In this document: positions 1 through 5,619 of the stretch, piece after piece | Numbering within the stretch: the first letter of the stretch is position 1 | How the letters are laid out: every line of letters starts with the position of its first letter | From: Promethearchaeota archaeon | Lineage (GTDB): Archaea > Asgardarchaeota > Lokiarchaeia > Sigynarchaeales > SOKP01 | NCBI GenBank assembly: GCA_030620005.1 | Contig: JAUXAJ010000209.1 | Span: 1-9,477, forward strand | Direction of reading: 5' to 3' | DNA: 9,477 bases | Program-made: the position numbers and the translations under genes | The notes under the pieces: generated by a model | Told to the model about the DNA's origin: nothing | Database searches by the model: none | The model's input: only the letters and a program-made list of their open reading frames with translations

Positions 1-30
1 TTGTCGCACTCCCTTGTTTTAAAAACGTTC

Positions 31-45
31 AAAATATATTTTAAA
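31..45 (+). promoter_or_regulatory. Candidate archaeal TATA box for the 5S-like RNA
   Basis: An A/T-only stretch with the core AATATATTTTA lies about 25 bases before the GGTCGG at 61. That is the spacing expected between an archaeal TATA box and the transcription start. The spacing and base content are seen; promoter function is inferred. Confidence 0.35.
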
Positions 46-60
46 TAATTCATTCTCTTT

Positions 61-192
61 GGTCGGATAACCAACGACTTCAAAAAAAGGGAAATGAATT
101 CTACCGATGGAATAGCGGGAAGTTAAGCCTTTGGAGAAAGTATAAGACTCGACACGATTCCCGAATCTTGTCGAGCTGTTTTCGGTGAATTA
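61..192 (+). ncRNA. Candidate structured RNA with a 5S-rRNA-like core
   Basis: No protein gene fits here. Positions 119-129 read GAAGTTAAGCC, the strongly conserved archaeal 5S rRNA core. A GGGAAA at 89-94 lies 24 bases before it, close to the usual 5S distance. A helix-II-like pairing is possible between 78-90 (CTTC plus AAAGG) and 128-136 (CCTTTGGAG). An AGTA at 139-142 is followed by a strong hairpin at 148-175: CTCGACA pairs with TGTCGAG, then GATT with AATC, around a CCCG loop. This matches where the 5S helix IV/V arm should lie. Against it, loop C is poorly conserved and I find no good terminal helix I. The best candidate, AATTCA at 47-52 with TGAATT at 186-191, would leave about 25 extra bases holding a TTGGT/ACCAA hairpin at 59-74. 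It could be a divergent 5S gene, a decayed copy, or an unrelated RNA. The ends are approximate. Confidence 0.35.
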
Positions 193-201
193 GGAATTCA
201 C
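185..201. repeat. Perfect inverted repeat, 7-bp arms with 3-base loop
   Basis: GTGAATT, AGG, AATTCAC forms a perfect hairpin between the 3' side of the 5S-like element (plus strand) and the stop of the DUF401 gene (minus strand), 34 bases beyond that stop. It lies where two converging transcripts would end. No T-run follows closely on either strand, so a terminator role is only possible. Confidence 0.4.
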
Positions 202-235
202 TTGCTTTATTAAGCTAGTGGTAGTTCAAAATGAT

Positions 236-1435
236 TCAGTGAATTAATAATAGAATCGTTAAAAAAGCATATACTATTATTAAAATACCAAAGCAGAGAA
301 ATGCAGGAACAGCAAGAGATTTAACGGTTTCTCTGTAATTTGCTTCGAAGTAATTAATGCTATATGCAACACACGGATGTATTGGCGTGATAAGGTATCC
401 AAGAAATATTGCGCAATATAAAAACGTGAAATTAAACAAAGACATGACAGTTAATGCATATTGAAACAAGAAAATTGGGATTAATATTGAAAGTGGAACT
501 TGAATCCGTCCCGTGGTGAACCCAAGAAAAAATCCCAAACACATTAATACAAAAAATGAAAGGCTTAAAGCGCTCATGGCTTCAGGTACTCCTGATCTCA
601 TGAAAACTTCCAAAAACCAAAACATTGCGAAAATCAAGAGTGGAAATCTCCAAATCTTCATTTTCTTGCTTATATCTTTTACCTGACTTAATGAAAAATG
701 TGAAAATTTTAACGCAATCATGATGCTAATGCATAATCCTATTAATAGGAACACTTCTGGAACTAGAAAATCAAGGAAAGTTCTACCGATAAAATCAATC
801 ATTGGAGCGAGAATAATCGGAATGATGTTATGAATGACTCTCTTTATATTTCTTTCATGTTCTTCTCTTTCAAAATTTATCGTGCGAAATAAAGTAATAT
901 AACCAATGATGATCATGACCAAACAAGGGATGATCATTGCAACAACAATATGATACAAGTAAATACCCGATAAAACGCTTCCTATTATTAAGGCTGATGA
1001 TAACGGATATATCAAGATTAACACATGGCGATACCATACATTAATCGCAACTTTTTTATTGGAGTCTAAACTTGTATCGATTTGCTCTACAATCGGTGCT
1101 GAGAGGAGAGCGCCGCCCGCAATGGGTAACAAGCCGAAAACTGCAGGACTAAGCATCAAGGAAGACTTCTTAGACACGTTCATTTTCTGAACGAGCTCCA
1201 TTATGAGCCCCGAATCATTCATGATCCCCCCCAGAATTGGAATGAGTCCCATCGCTATTGCTAAAAGAATGATTGACGGATTCGTGAACGTGTTAATCAA
1301 AGACTCGATAATATTTACGCCTGTTAAAATTGAAAGTAATAAGGCTCCCACGCTTAAAACAATACTCAATTCTTGTTTTGAAAAAGTGATGATGATTGCG
1401 ATTACGATAATGAAGCTTAACAATGCGGGTATCAT
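236..1435 (-). CDS. DUF401 family integral membrane protein (putative transporter)
   Basis: A very hydrophobic protein of 399 residues from the chosen start, with roughly ten membrane-spanning stretches. The motif GLLPIAGGALLSAPIV at about 101-116 is the signature I associate with the archaeal and thermophile DUF401 family (AF0261-like). A second small, Pro-rich re-entrant-type motif, TPIHP, is at about 350-354, so two similar halves are likely. The family is thought to be transporter-like, but no substrate is established. A charged cytoplasmic-type loop (FEREEHERNIKR) separates the halves near residues 188-199. The start is uncertain. The frame also opens at a TTG at 1459, eight codons earlier, but a TATA-like CTTATAAAA at 1481-1473 predicts transcription from about 1451, so I prefer the ATG at 1435. 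It is last in the minus-strand row, behind the GNAT remnant and the nitrilase gene. It could import or export a compound handled by its neighbours; that is inference. Confidence 0.85.
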   Translation of the reverse strand: MIPALLSFIIVIAIIITFSKQELSIVLSVGALLLSILTGVNIIESLINTFTNPSIILLAIAMGLIPILGGIMNDSGLIMELVQKMNVSKKSSLMLSPAVFGLLPIAGGALLSAPIVEQIDTSLDSNKKVAINVWYRHVLILIYPLSSALIIGSVLSGIYLYHIVVAMIIPCLVMIIIGYITLFRTINFEREEHERNIKRVIHNIIPIILAPMIDFIGRTFLDFLVPEVFLLIGLCISIMIALKFSHFSLSQVKDISKKMKIWRFPLLIFAMFWFLEVFMRSGVPEAMSALSLSFFVLMCLGFFLGFTTGRIQVPLSILIPIFLFQYALTVMSLFNFTFLYCAIFLGYLITPIHPCVAYSINYFEANYRETVKSLAVPAFLCFGILIIVYAFLTILLLIH

Positions 1436-1472
1436 GAGTATTGAAACATTTAATTTCAAAAAAATTTTCTCA

Positions 1473-1481
1473 TTTTATAAG
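1473..1481 (-). promoter_or_regulatory. TATA box before the DUF401 gene
   Basis: On the minus strand this reads CTTATAAAA, a close match to an archaeal TATA box. Its centre is about 42 bases before the ATG at 1435, giving a predicted leader of roughly 16 bases. The TTG at 1459 would lie upstream of the predicted transcript start. The match is seen; function is inferred. Confidence 0.45.
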
Positions 1482-1507
1482 AAAAATTCCATAAAAACTT
1501 CATCATC

Positions 1508-1699
1508 CTAGTTTCCATCAATCTTGACATGTTTTGATAAAATACATTTAAGTTTGAATCCCAAGCTCTGGTAGAATTTTTGAGCCTTTTCATTACCTCC
1601 ACGAATATATATCATTATTTTTTCATATCCATTATTTCTGGCAAAGTTTAAGGTGTATTTAGTATTAATTCTTGAACGATAATATCTGGTTCTCGATCT
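1508..1699 (-). pseudogene. C-terminal remnant of a GNAT N-acetyltransferase
   Basis: An open stretch of 63 codons, bounded by a stop at 1702-1700 and ending with TAG at 1510-1508. From about 1657 onward it reads as the last third of a GNAT protein: FARNNGYEKIMIYI, then GNEKAQKFYQSLGFKLKC. That is the classic N-x-x-A-x-x-FY-x-x-x-GF end of the fold. The acetyl-CoA-binding Q/R-x-x-G-x-G/A part and everything before it are missing. Upstream, the same DNA is the intact end of the nitrilase gene in another frame, whose stop lies at 1650-1648. No sensible start exists; the first ATG is inside the motif region. I read it as the tail of a GNAT gene whose front was lost when the nitrilase end was joined to it. 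A short expressed peptide is unlikely. Confidence 0.7.
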
Positions 1700-2412
1700 T
1701 TACCGATAGCCAAAATTTTTCCCGAGTTATTCACGATCACGCTCTGGCCCCCATACACATGACCAGTCCATGGACCTGATGTAATTTCGCCCACGAGATC
1801 CGTGCCTATAACGTGTGCCTTCAACCTTCTTGCTACTCTTTTTACTAATTTCTCCAGATTTTTTCCGTGTTCAGGCCATTTTTCTCTCTTTTCTGCCCAA
1901 CCATAAGGAACAATTAGTAGATCGGGATTTTTTTCCTTCATTTGCTTCAATAAATCGCCTCTAAATGTGTCTGCACAAATTAACAACCCAATTCTTCCGA
2001 TTTTTGTATCAACGACTGATACCTTAACTCCAGGTGTATAAGGAGGATTCATCAGCCAAGTAAGGAGGTTTATTTTCCTATGTTTTAGTAGGATATTCTT
2101 TTTAGCATCGATTAAGACAACGGAATCATATAATTTCTTACCATCCTTTTCTACCAGTCCAATGGCTATCATTACATCATAATTTTTTGCTAGCGTGCAC
2201 AGTACATTTGTATCTGGTCCTGGAATCACATTCGCGATAAGATGAGCTTTGGGATTTACCCAACCCAATAGACAACATTCAGGAAAACAAGCAATATCAA
2301 CTTCCTTTAGTTGTTTTAGAGCCTTCTCAATGCGATCAAGATTTCCCTCTCGATCACCATCAATGCATTTGATCTGACATGCCGCAACTTTAATTTTAGT
2401 TTTTGATGCCAT
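1648..2412 (-). CDS. Carbon-nitrogen hydrolase, nitrilase superfamily
   Basis: A soluble 254-residue protein with the full nitrilase-fold triad. The Glu is in FPECCLLGW (E45), the Lys in KHRKINLL (K113) and the nucleophile Cys in GLLICADTFRGD (C146). The later part carries the expected WTGHVYGGQSVIVNNSGKIL strand region. The family hydrolyses C-N bonds in amides, N-carbamoyl compounds or omega-amides in the cytoplasm. The exact substrate cannot be read here. PECCLLGW and the aromatic WLMNPPYTPG region suggest a small-amide amidase rather than a true nitrilase. It is slightly short for the family (about 260-300 residues), and its last codons overlap the GNAT remnant. The ATG start follows the YbaK stop by 35 bases. 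No clear ribosome site is visible, so it is translated either from the YbaK transcript or from a weak internal promoter (TTGATAAAAA near 2445). Confidence 0.9.
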   Translation of the reverse strand: MASKTKIKVAACQIKCIDGDREGNLDRIEKALKQLKEVDIACFPECCLLGWVNPKAHLIANVIPGPDTNVLCTLAKNYDVMIAIGLVEKDGKKLYDSVVLIDAKKNILLKHRKINLLTWLMNPPYTPGVKVSVVDTKIGRIGLLICADTFRGDLLKQMKEKNPDLLIVPYGWAEKREKWPEHGKNLEKLVKRVARRLKAHVIGTDLVGEITSGPWTGHVYGGQSVIVNNSGKILAIGKDREPDIIVQELILNTP

Positions 2413-2447
2413 ATTTTGTAGAAATGTTTTCTAGTAGAAGTTTTTTA

Positions 2448-2909
2448 TCAAATACTAATGCTTTCAATACTCACGTTAAACTGCTTGAGAATACTAGGAT
2501 CGAATTTCAATCCGTAATAGGGAGTTCCCGCTGAACCAACCACGTACTCTTTTTTCATTACTTCACAATCGACAAATACAGGAAAACGATTTATCACCGC
2601 AAAAGGAGGAATACCTCCAATGGAATATCCTGTTGCTTCACGCACTCTTTCAGGAGAAGCAAGACTTATTTTCTTTTTCTCTGAAATGACTTCAAGTTTT
2701 TTCATGTCTAATCTCTGATTCCCTAAAACTATTGCTGCGATGAAGAAACCTTTTTTAGATTTCAAAATCAAACACTTTATCACGTGGTCAATTGGTATGT
2801 TAAGACCCTTAGAGACATCTTCAGAATGCGTTCCATTTATTTCGGGATGCTCAATAATTTCTCCTTTTACGCCGAGCTCTTCCATTAATTTTTTAGTCTT
2901 TTCAATCAT
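2448..2909 (-). CDS. YbaK/ProX-type aminoacyl-tRNA deacylase
   Basis: A 153-residue single-domain protein of the YbaK/EbsC/ProX editing family, which hydrolyses mischarged aminoacyl-tRNA in trans (for example Ala- or Cys-tRNA(Pro)). Seen: the conserved Lys in DHVIKCLILK (K45), the region GYSIGGIPPFA (94-104) that forms the substrate pocket, and the GSAGTPYYGLKF turn near the end. Length is normal for the free-standing family. Which amino acid is removed cannot be told. The early part EHPEINGTHSEDV matches the usual start of these proteins. The ATG is preceded only by a short A/T-rich stretch and lacks a Shine-Dalgarno motif, so a leaderless transcript is possible. An oligo-T tract separates it from the BKACE gene. 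It is a housekeeping-type gene that does not obviously belong to the pathway around it. Confidence 0.88.
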   Translation of the reverse strand: MIEKTKKLMEELGVKGEIIEHPEINGTHSEDVSKGLNIPIDHVIKCLILKSKKGFFIAAIVLGNQRLDMKKLEVISEKKKISLASPERVREATGYSIGGIPPFAVINRFPVFVDCEVMKKEYVVGSAGTPYYGLKFDPSILKQFNVSIESISI

Positions 2910-2932
2910 GAGTATTCAATATAATGACGATT

Positions 2933-2942
2933 AAAAAAAAAA
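2933..2942 (-). terminator. Oligo-T tract after the BKACE gene
   Basis: Ten consecutive T on the minus strand begin 9 bases after the BKACE stop, with no hairpin before them. Such bare T-runs are typical archaeal termination signals. It lies only 24 bases before the YbaK start, so the two genes may be separate units. Confidence 0.5.
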
Positions 2943-2950
2943 TTGAAACT

Positions 2951-3919
2951 TTATTGATATTTAGACGGAGTTTGCGAAAGACCAAGCATTTTTCGTGCTT
3001 GTGTTGGTGTTGCCACTTCGCGATTCAATTCCTTGATTATACGAGCAGCGCGTTCTACTAATTGCGCATTACTCTTTGCTAATTCACCGCGCTTATAGTA
3101 AACATTATCCTCTAAACCAACTCTTACATGGCCCCCTAGGAGTATTGCAAGTGTATTCATTGGTAGTTGATGTGGTCCTATTCCTGAACATAACCATAGG
3201 GAATCCTTCGGTAATTCTTTTAAAAGCTGTATTACATTTTCTGCGGTTGGATAACTTGAAGTTTGATATCCCATCACAGTTTGAATCCAATAAGGTTTTT
3301 CAACTAACCCTTGTTGAATTAAATCGTTGATAACCCAAGCGCCCCCCGGGTGATATGTCTCCATTTCTGGTTTTATGCCTCTTTTCTTCATTTCCTTCGC
3401 AAAATGCGTAATATTTTTATAAGAAAACCCTATGGTCTCATCAAAAAGAAGTTCAGGATGTGGATGAGGTAATGGCGGCTTTCTTTCTTTAACCTTGAAC
3501 TTACTCATATCAGGAACAAGATTTAACGATGCAACTTCTGGATTTGCATCTAAACACGAGAGACGATCCTCCATTGTCGAATCAACACCTCCGCCAGTCG
3601 TGTTGTTAATGATTATCTCCGGACACTCATCTCTAACTTTTGAGTTAACTTCGTGCCAAATCTCTGGCTTTGTTGCGCCTCCCCATAATTTTTCGGGATT
3701 TCTAGCGTGAATGTGAACCATAGAAGCACCCGCCTCATAGGCTTCGTGAACAGCTTCGGCAATCTCATCAGGAGTTTCGGGAATAGCGGGATTTGTTTCT
3801 TTTCCTTGGACTCCTCCATTAACAGCAACAACTATGATACAAGGAGGCATTTTCATGACCCTTTCTAAATACTCGTAAGTATCGGAATATTTCCACAAAT
3901 AATCCTTAAATTCACTCAT
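2951..3919 (-). CDS. BKACE family enzyme (beta-keto acid cleavage, DUF849)
   Basis: About 322 residues of the family founded by 3-keto-5-aminohexanoate cleavage enzyme (Kce). Known members cut a beta-keto acid with acetyl-CoA to give acetoacetate and a new CoA ester, using zinc. Seen: VAVNGGVQGKETNPAIPETP, the usual first strand and loop; the zinc motif VHIHAR (H69, H71); INNTTGGG; and HVRVGLEDN, where R266, E270 and D271 match the conserved Arg, the metal Glu and the catalytic Asp. All key residues are present, so it should be active. The substrate is not readable; the family covers several beta-keto acids, including lysine and carnitine intermediates. The start is a choice: GTG at 3928 or ATG at 3919. 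I prefer the ATG, because GTGA at 3928-3925 then serves as ribosome site. It has an N-terminal extension of about 22 residues (EFKDYLWKYSDTYEYLERV) before the core. Confidence 0.92.
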   Translation of the reverse strand: MSEFKDYLWKYSDTYEYLERVMKMPPCIIVVAVNGGVQGKETNPAIPETPDEIAEAVHEAYEAGASMVHIHARNPEKLWGGATKPEIWHEVNSKVRDECPEIIINNTTGGGVDSTMEDRLSCLDANPEVASLNLVPDMSKFKVKERKPPLPHPHPELLFDETIGFSYKNITHFAKEMKKRGIKPEMETYHPGGAWVINDLIQQGLVEKPYWIQTVMGYQTSSYPTAENVIQLLKELPKDSLWLCSGIGPHQLPMNTLAILLGGHVRVGLEDNVYYKRGELAKSNAQLVERAARIIKELNREVATPTQARKMLGLSQTPSKYQ

Positions 3920-3966
3920 AAGATTCACTAATGGTTTTTTATTAAAAAAAATTTGGAGTTAATATG

Positions 3967-3976
3967 AAAAAAAAAA
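3967..3976 (-). terminator. Oligo-T tract between the C45 and BKACE genes
   Basis: Ten consecutive T on the minus strand, 126 bases after the C45 stop and 48 before the BKACE ATG. A second T8 run follows at 3951-3944. There is no hairpin directly before either. This fits a T-run termination signal for the upstream transcript, with BKACE on its own promoter (A/T-rich TTTTAATAAAAAA near 3940). Confidence 0.4.
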
Positions 3977-4034
3977 TTAGGGCAAATCAGTAGTTCATCA
4001 GTCTCATATCATTTACTCTCTTTTCTTTCCATTT

Positions 4035-4052
4035 TCTTGCTTTTCCGCAAGA
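4035..4052. repeat. Stem-loop in the C45-BKACE gap
   Basis: TCTTGC, a TTTTCC loop and GCAAGA make a perfect 6-bp stem in the otherwise featureless 3929-4101 gap. On the minus strand it lies about 50 bases after the C45 stop and is not followed at once by a T-run. It may protect or end a 3' region; no function is shown. I see no coding potential in this gap. Confidence 0.4.
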
Positions 4053-4101
4053 CAGTGATGAATTATCCTATAAAGACATATTTTTATACAAAAGGAAAAT
4101 T

Positions 4102-5361
4102 TTAATTAAATGTAAATGTTTGATATTCTTTCTTACAAGGCGGTCCATCAGCCACATGAAACACAGGATTCTCTGATAATTCCATAATGATGCTAAAATT
4201 TGTATTTAAACCCATTAACTTATAAATGATATTTCTCTTGGGATCCATGCAAATTGTATGGACCTCATGATCCTTGGAACTCAAGATTTCTTTTATATTC
4301 TCAACTGTTAATGTATCTTCATGTTTGTCTAAATACTTTTCAACAGTTTGTAGCCGGATTCGAGAATTTTGCAACTGCCCAACAAGCTCATATTTTATGA
4401 GAGATTCTTGCAATTTAGAGTTCTTAATTGCGTCCTTCATGATATTTACTATATCTATTTCAGCAGTGGATAAGTCTTCTAGAGAAGAAGATCTAGGGTT
4501 ATTTAAATGGTCTAATACTTTTTGACTGTAATCATTAACCACTAAGGGATGATTAGTATGATAAACATAGCGAGGATACTTTTTAGGGATAAATTGTGCA
4601 TTTTGAGCAGGTGAACATTCATAACAAACTATTTTTGAGGGATCACCAAAAGTACAGACAAGTCCTGATGATAAATTCTGCTGCTCTATAAAATTCATGG
4701 CTTCATCGATATTTGTTTTATTTAAAATTCCCCTTCCAAGAAATATTACTGGTAAACCTTGAAATTTCTCATCAAGATACACCGGCATGGAATTAAAACA
4801 TAAACCTACCCCTTTATTATTTAATCCGTATGTTCCAACGAATCCAGGATATGCTACCGTCATGATCTCTAAATCATTTTCGGGTTCAATTATATGAAAT
4901 AAGATCTGATAACCATCCCAAATTAGAGCTTGATCACAATTTTGTGCTAAAATGGTGCCATTTTGCGGCATTTGATACCCGCCTACTACTGTACATTGTA
5001 AATTTGGATTCGCAGAATTTTGTTTACTATTCTCTTGAGACGAGAGCAAGTTCAAATTGTTTATAACTCCATGAAGGTGAAGTACTTGAAATCCAAGAAC
5101 TGCTTCATAATCAATACCAACGCCCTCAGAAATCCCTTTAATTTCTTCTAAAAGCCAAGGTGTATGGCGGTTAATTGGATCTATTACAGCAGGTGTTTGT
5201 AGCATCAATTCACCGACTTGTTTAAAAGAAGAGAAATTATAATATTCTTTATTGAATTTTTCAGAAATTTTAAACATGGCTTGAACTTGTTCTTTCAATT
5301 TTTTCCCATGTGCTAGTCCACGTTCATAAGGATTCGCTCCTTCAATTTTAACAACTTGCAT
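4102..5361 (-). CDS. C45 / acyl-CoA:6-APA acyltransferase-like Ntn hydrolase
   Basis: A 419-residue protein of the C45 family, whose members include fungal isopenicillin N acyltransferase and bacterial N-acyl amide or peptide hydrolases. They are made as precursors that cut themselves before a Cys, which becomes the N-terminal nucleophile. Seen: an early Y-E-R-G-x-x-H-G element; the candidate nucleophile C123 in NLQCTVVGG; AQNCDQ (139-144), matching the family NxDW motif; and GLNNKGVGLCFN (179-190). The roughly 122-residue part before the Cys has the usual length for the removed chain. The residue before the Cys is Gln, whereas the fungal enzyme has Gly. No signal peptide is visible. The frame opens 15 codons earlier, but the ATG at 5361 has GGTGAT at 5373-5368 with ideal 6-base spacing, so I start there. 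The substrate is unknown; N-acyl amides, acyl amino acids or peptides are possible. Confidence 0.85.
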   Translation of the reverse strand: MQVVKIEGANPYERGLAHGKKLKEQVQAMFKISEKFNKEYYNFSSFKQVGELMLQTPAVIDPINRHTPWLLEEIKGISEGVGIDYEAVLGFQVLHLHGVINNLNLLSSQENSKQNSANPNLQCTVVGGYQMPQNGTILAQNCDQALIWDGYQILFHIIEPENDLEIMTVAYPGFVGTYGLNNKGVGLCFNSMPVYLDEKFQGLPVIFLGRGILNKTNIDEAMNFIEQQNLSSGLVCTFGDPSKIVCYECSPAQNAQFIPKKYPRYVYHTNHPLVVNDYSQKVLDHLNNPRSSSLEDLSTAEIDIVNIMKDAIKNSKLQESLIKYELVGQLQNSRIRLQTVEKYLDKHEDTLTVENIKEILSSKDHEVHTICMDPKRNIIYKLMGLNTNFSIIMELSENPVFHVADGPPCKKEYQTFTFN

Positions 5362-5367
5362 GTTAAT

Positions 5368-5373
5368 ATCACC
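5368..5373 (-). promoter_or_regulatory. Ribosome binding site deciding the C45 start
   Basis: GGTGAT on the minus strand, complementary to the conserved 16S 3' end, lies 6 bases before the ATG at 5361. It rules in favour of this start over the upstream in-frame ATG at 5406, which has no such motif. The small acidic gene has the same motif and spacing. Confidence 0.75.
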
Positions 5374-5452
5374 ACAATAATTGATTTTTTTTAAAAAAAG
5401 GTACATAATGTAATAAATTAAAAAAATGTTAATTTATTAAAAACTTATTCTG

Positions 5453-5464
5453 AAATTTATAAAT
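5453..5464 (-). promoter_or_regulatory. TATA-like box upstream of the C45 gene
   Basis: The minus strand reads ATTTATAAATTT. It is about 95 bases before the C45 ATG, which would give a leader of about 70 bases. A closer A/T-rich box (TTTTTAATAAATTA, near 5435) is an alternative. It directly joins the palindrome at 5464-5477. Confidence 0.35.
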
Positions 5465-5477
5465 GAACGATCATTCA
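5464..5477. promoter_or_regulatory. Imperfect palindrome, candidate operator
   Basis: TGAACGATCATTCA is a 14-bp palindrome with one mismatched pair, joined to the TATA-like box on its downstream side for minus-strand transcription. The half-site GAATGA recurs at about 5489-5484. Its form is like operators of TetR-family regulators of acyl-CoA or amide metabolism, but that likeness is general. The rest of the 5407-5619 gap holds no gene I can support. Confidence 0.3.
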
Positions 5478-5619
5478 ATCTATTCATTCTTAATTTAACT
5501 ATGATGAATCAAAATCAGAACAAGATTACTAAAGATATAAGTTAATTAAGAAATGATTACTTTCAATTCTTGATTTTGTAATGAGATTTAATCCTTTTGA
5601 TCAAACTATTTTCTTAGAA

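Noticed and set aside
1203..1511. Open frame of 102 codons on the plus strand
   Set aside because: It is the complement of the DUF401 gene and its promoter region. Its protein has no domain sense and the opposite strand is clearly the coding one.
1549..1561. GTTTGAATCCC, resembling a tRNA T-arm on the plus strand
   Set aside because: No acceptor stem, D-arm or anticodon arm could be built around it, and the minus strand encodes the GNAT motif there.
3495..3831. Overlapping open frames on both strands inside the BKACE gene
   Set aside because: The BKACE frame carries the family motifs throughout; the others are chance frames without recognisable features.
3981..4016. TGATGA and CTGA motifs on the minus strand, resembling box C/D sRNA
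   Set aside because: The boxes overlap or lie only about 4 bases apart, leaving no guide of the needed length, and there is no terminal stem.
3977..4101. Short frames in the C45-BKACE gap as possible small genes
   Set aside because: Every ATG-started frame ends within a few codons and none has a ribosome site.
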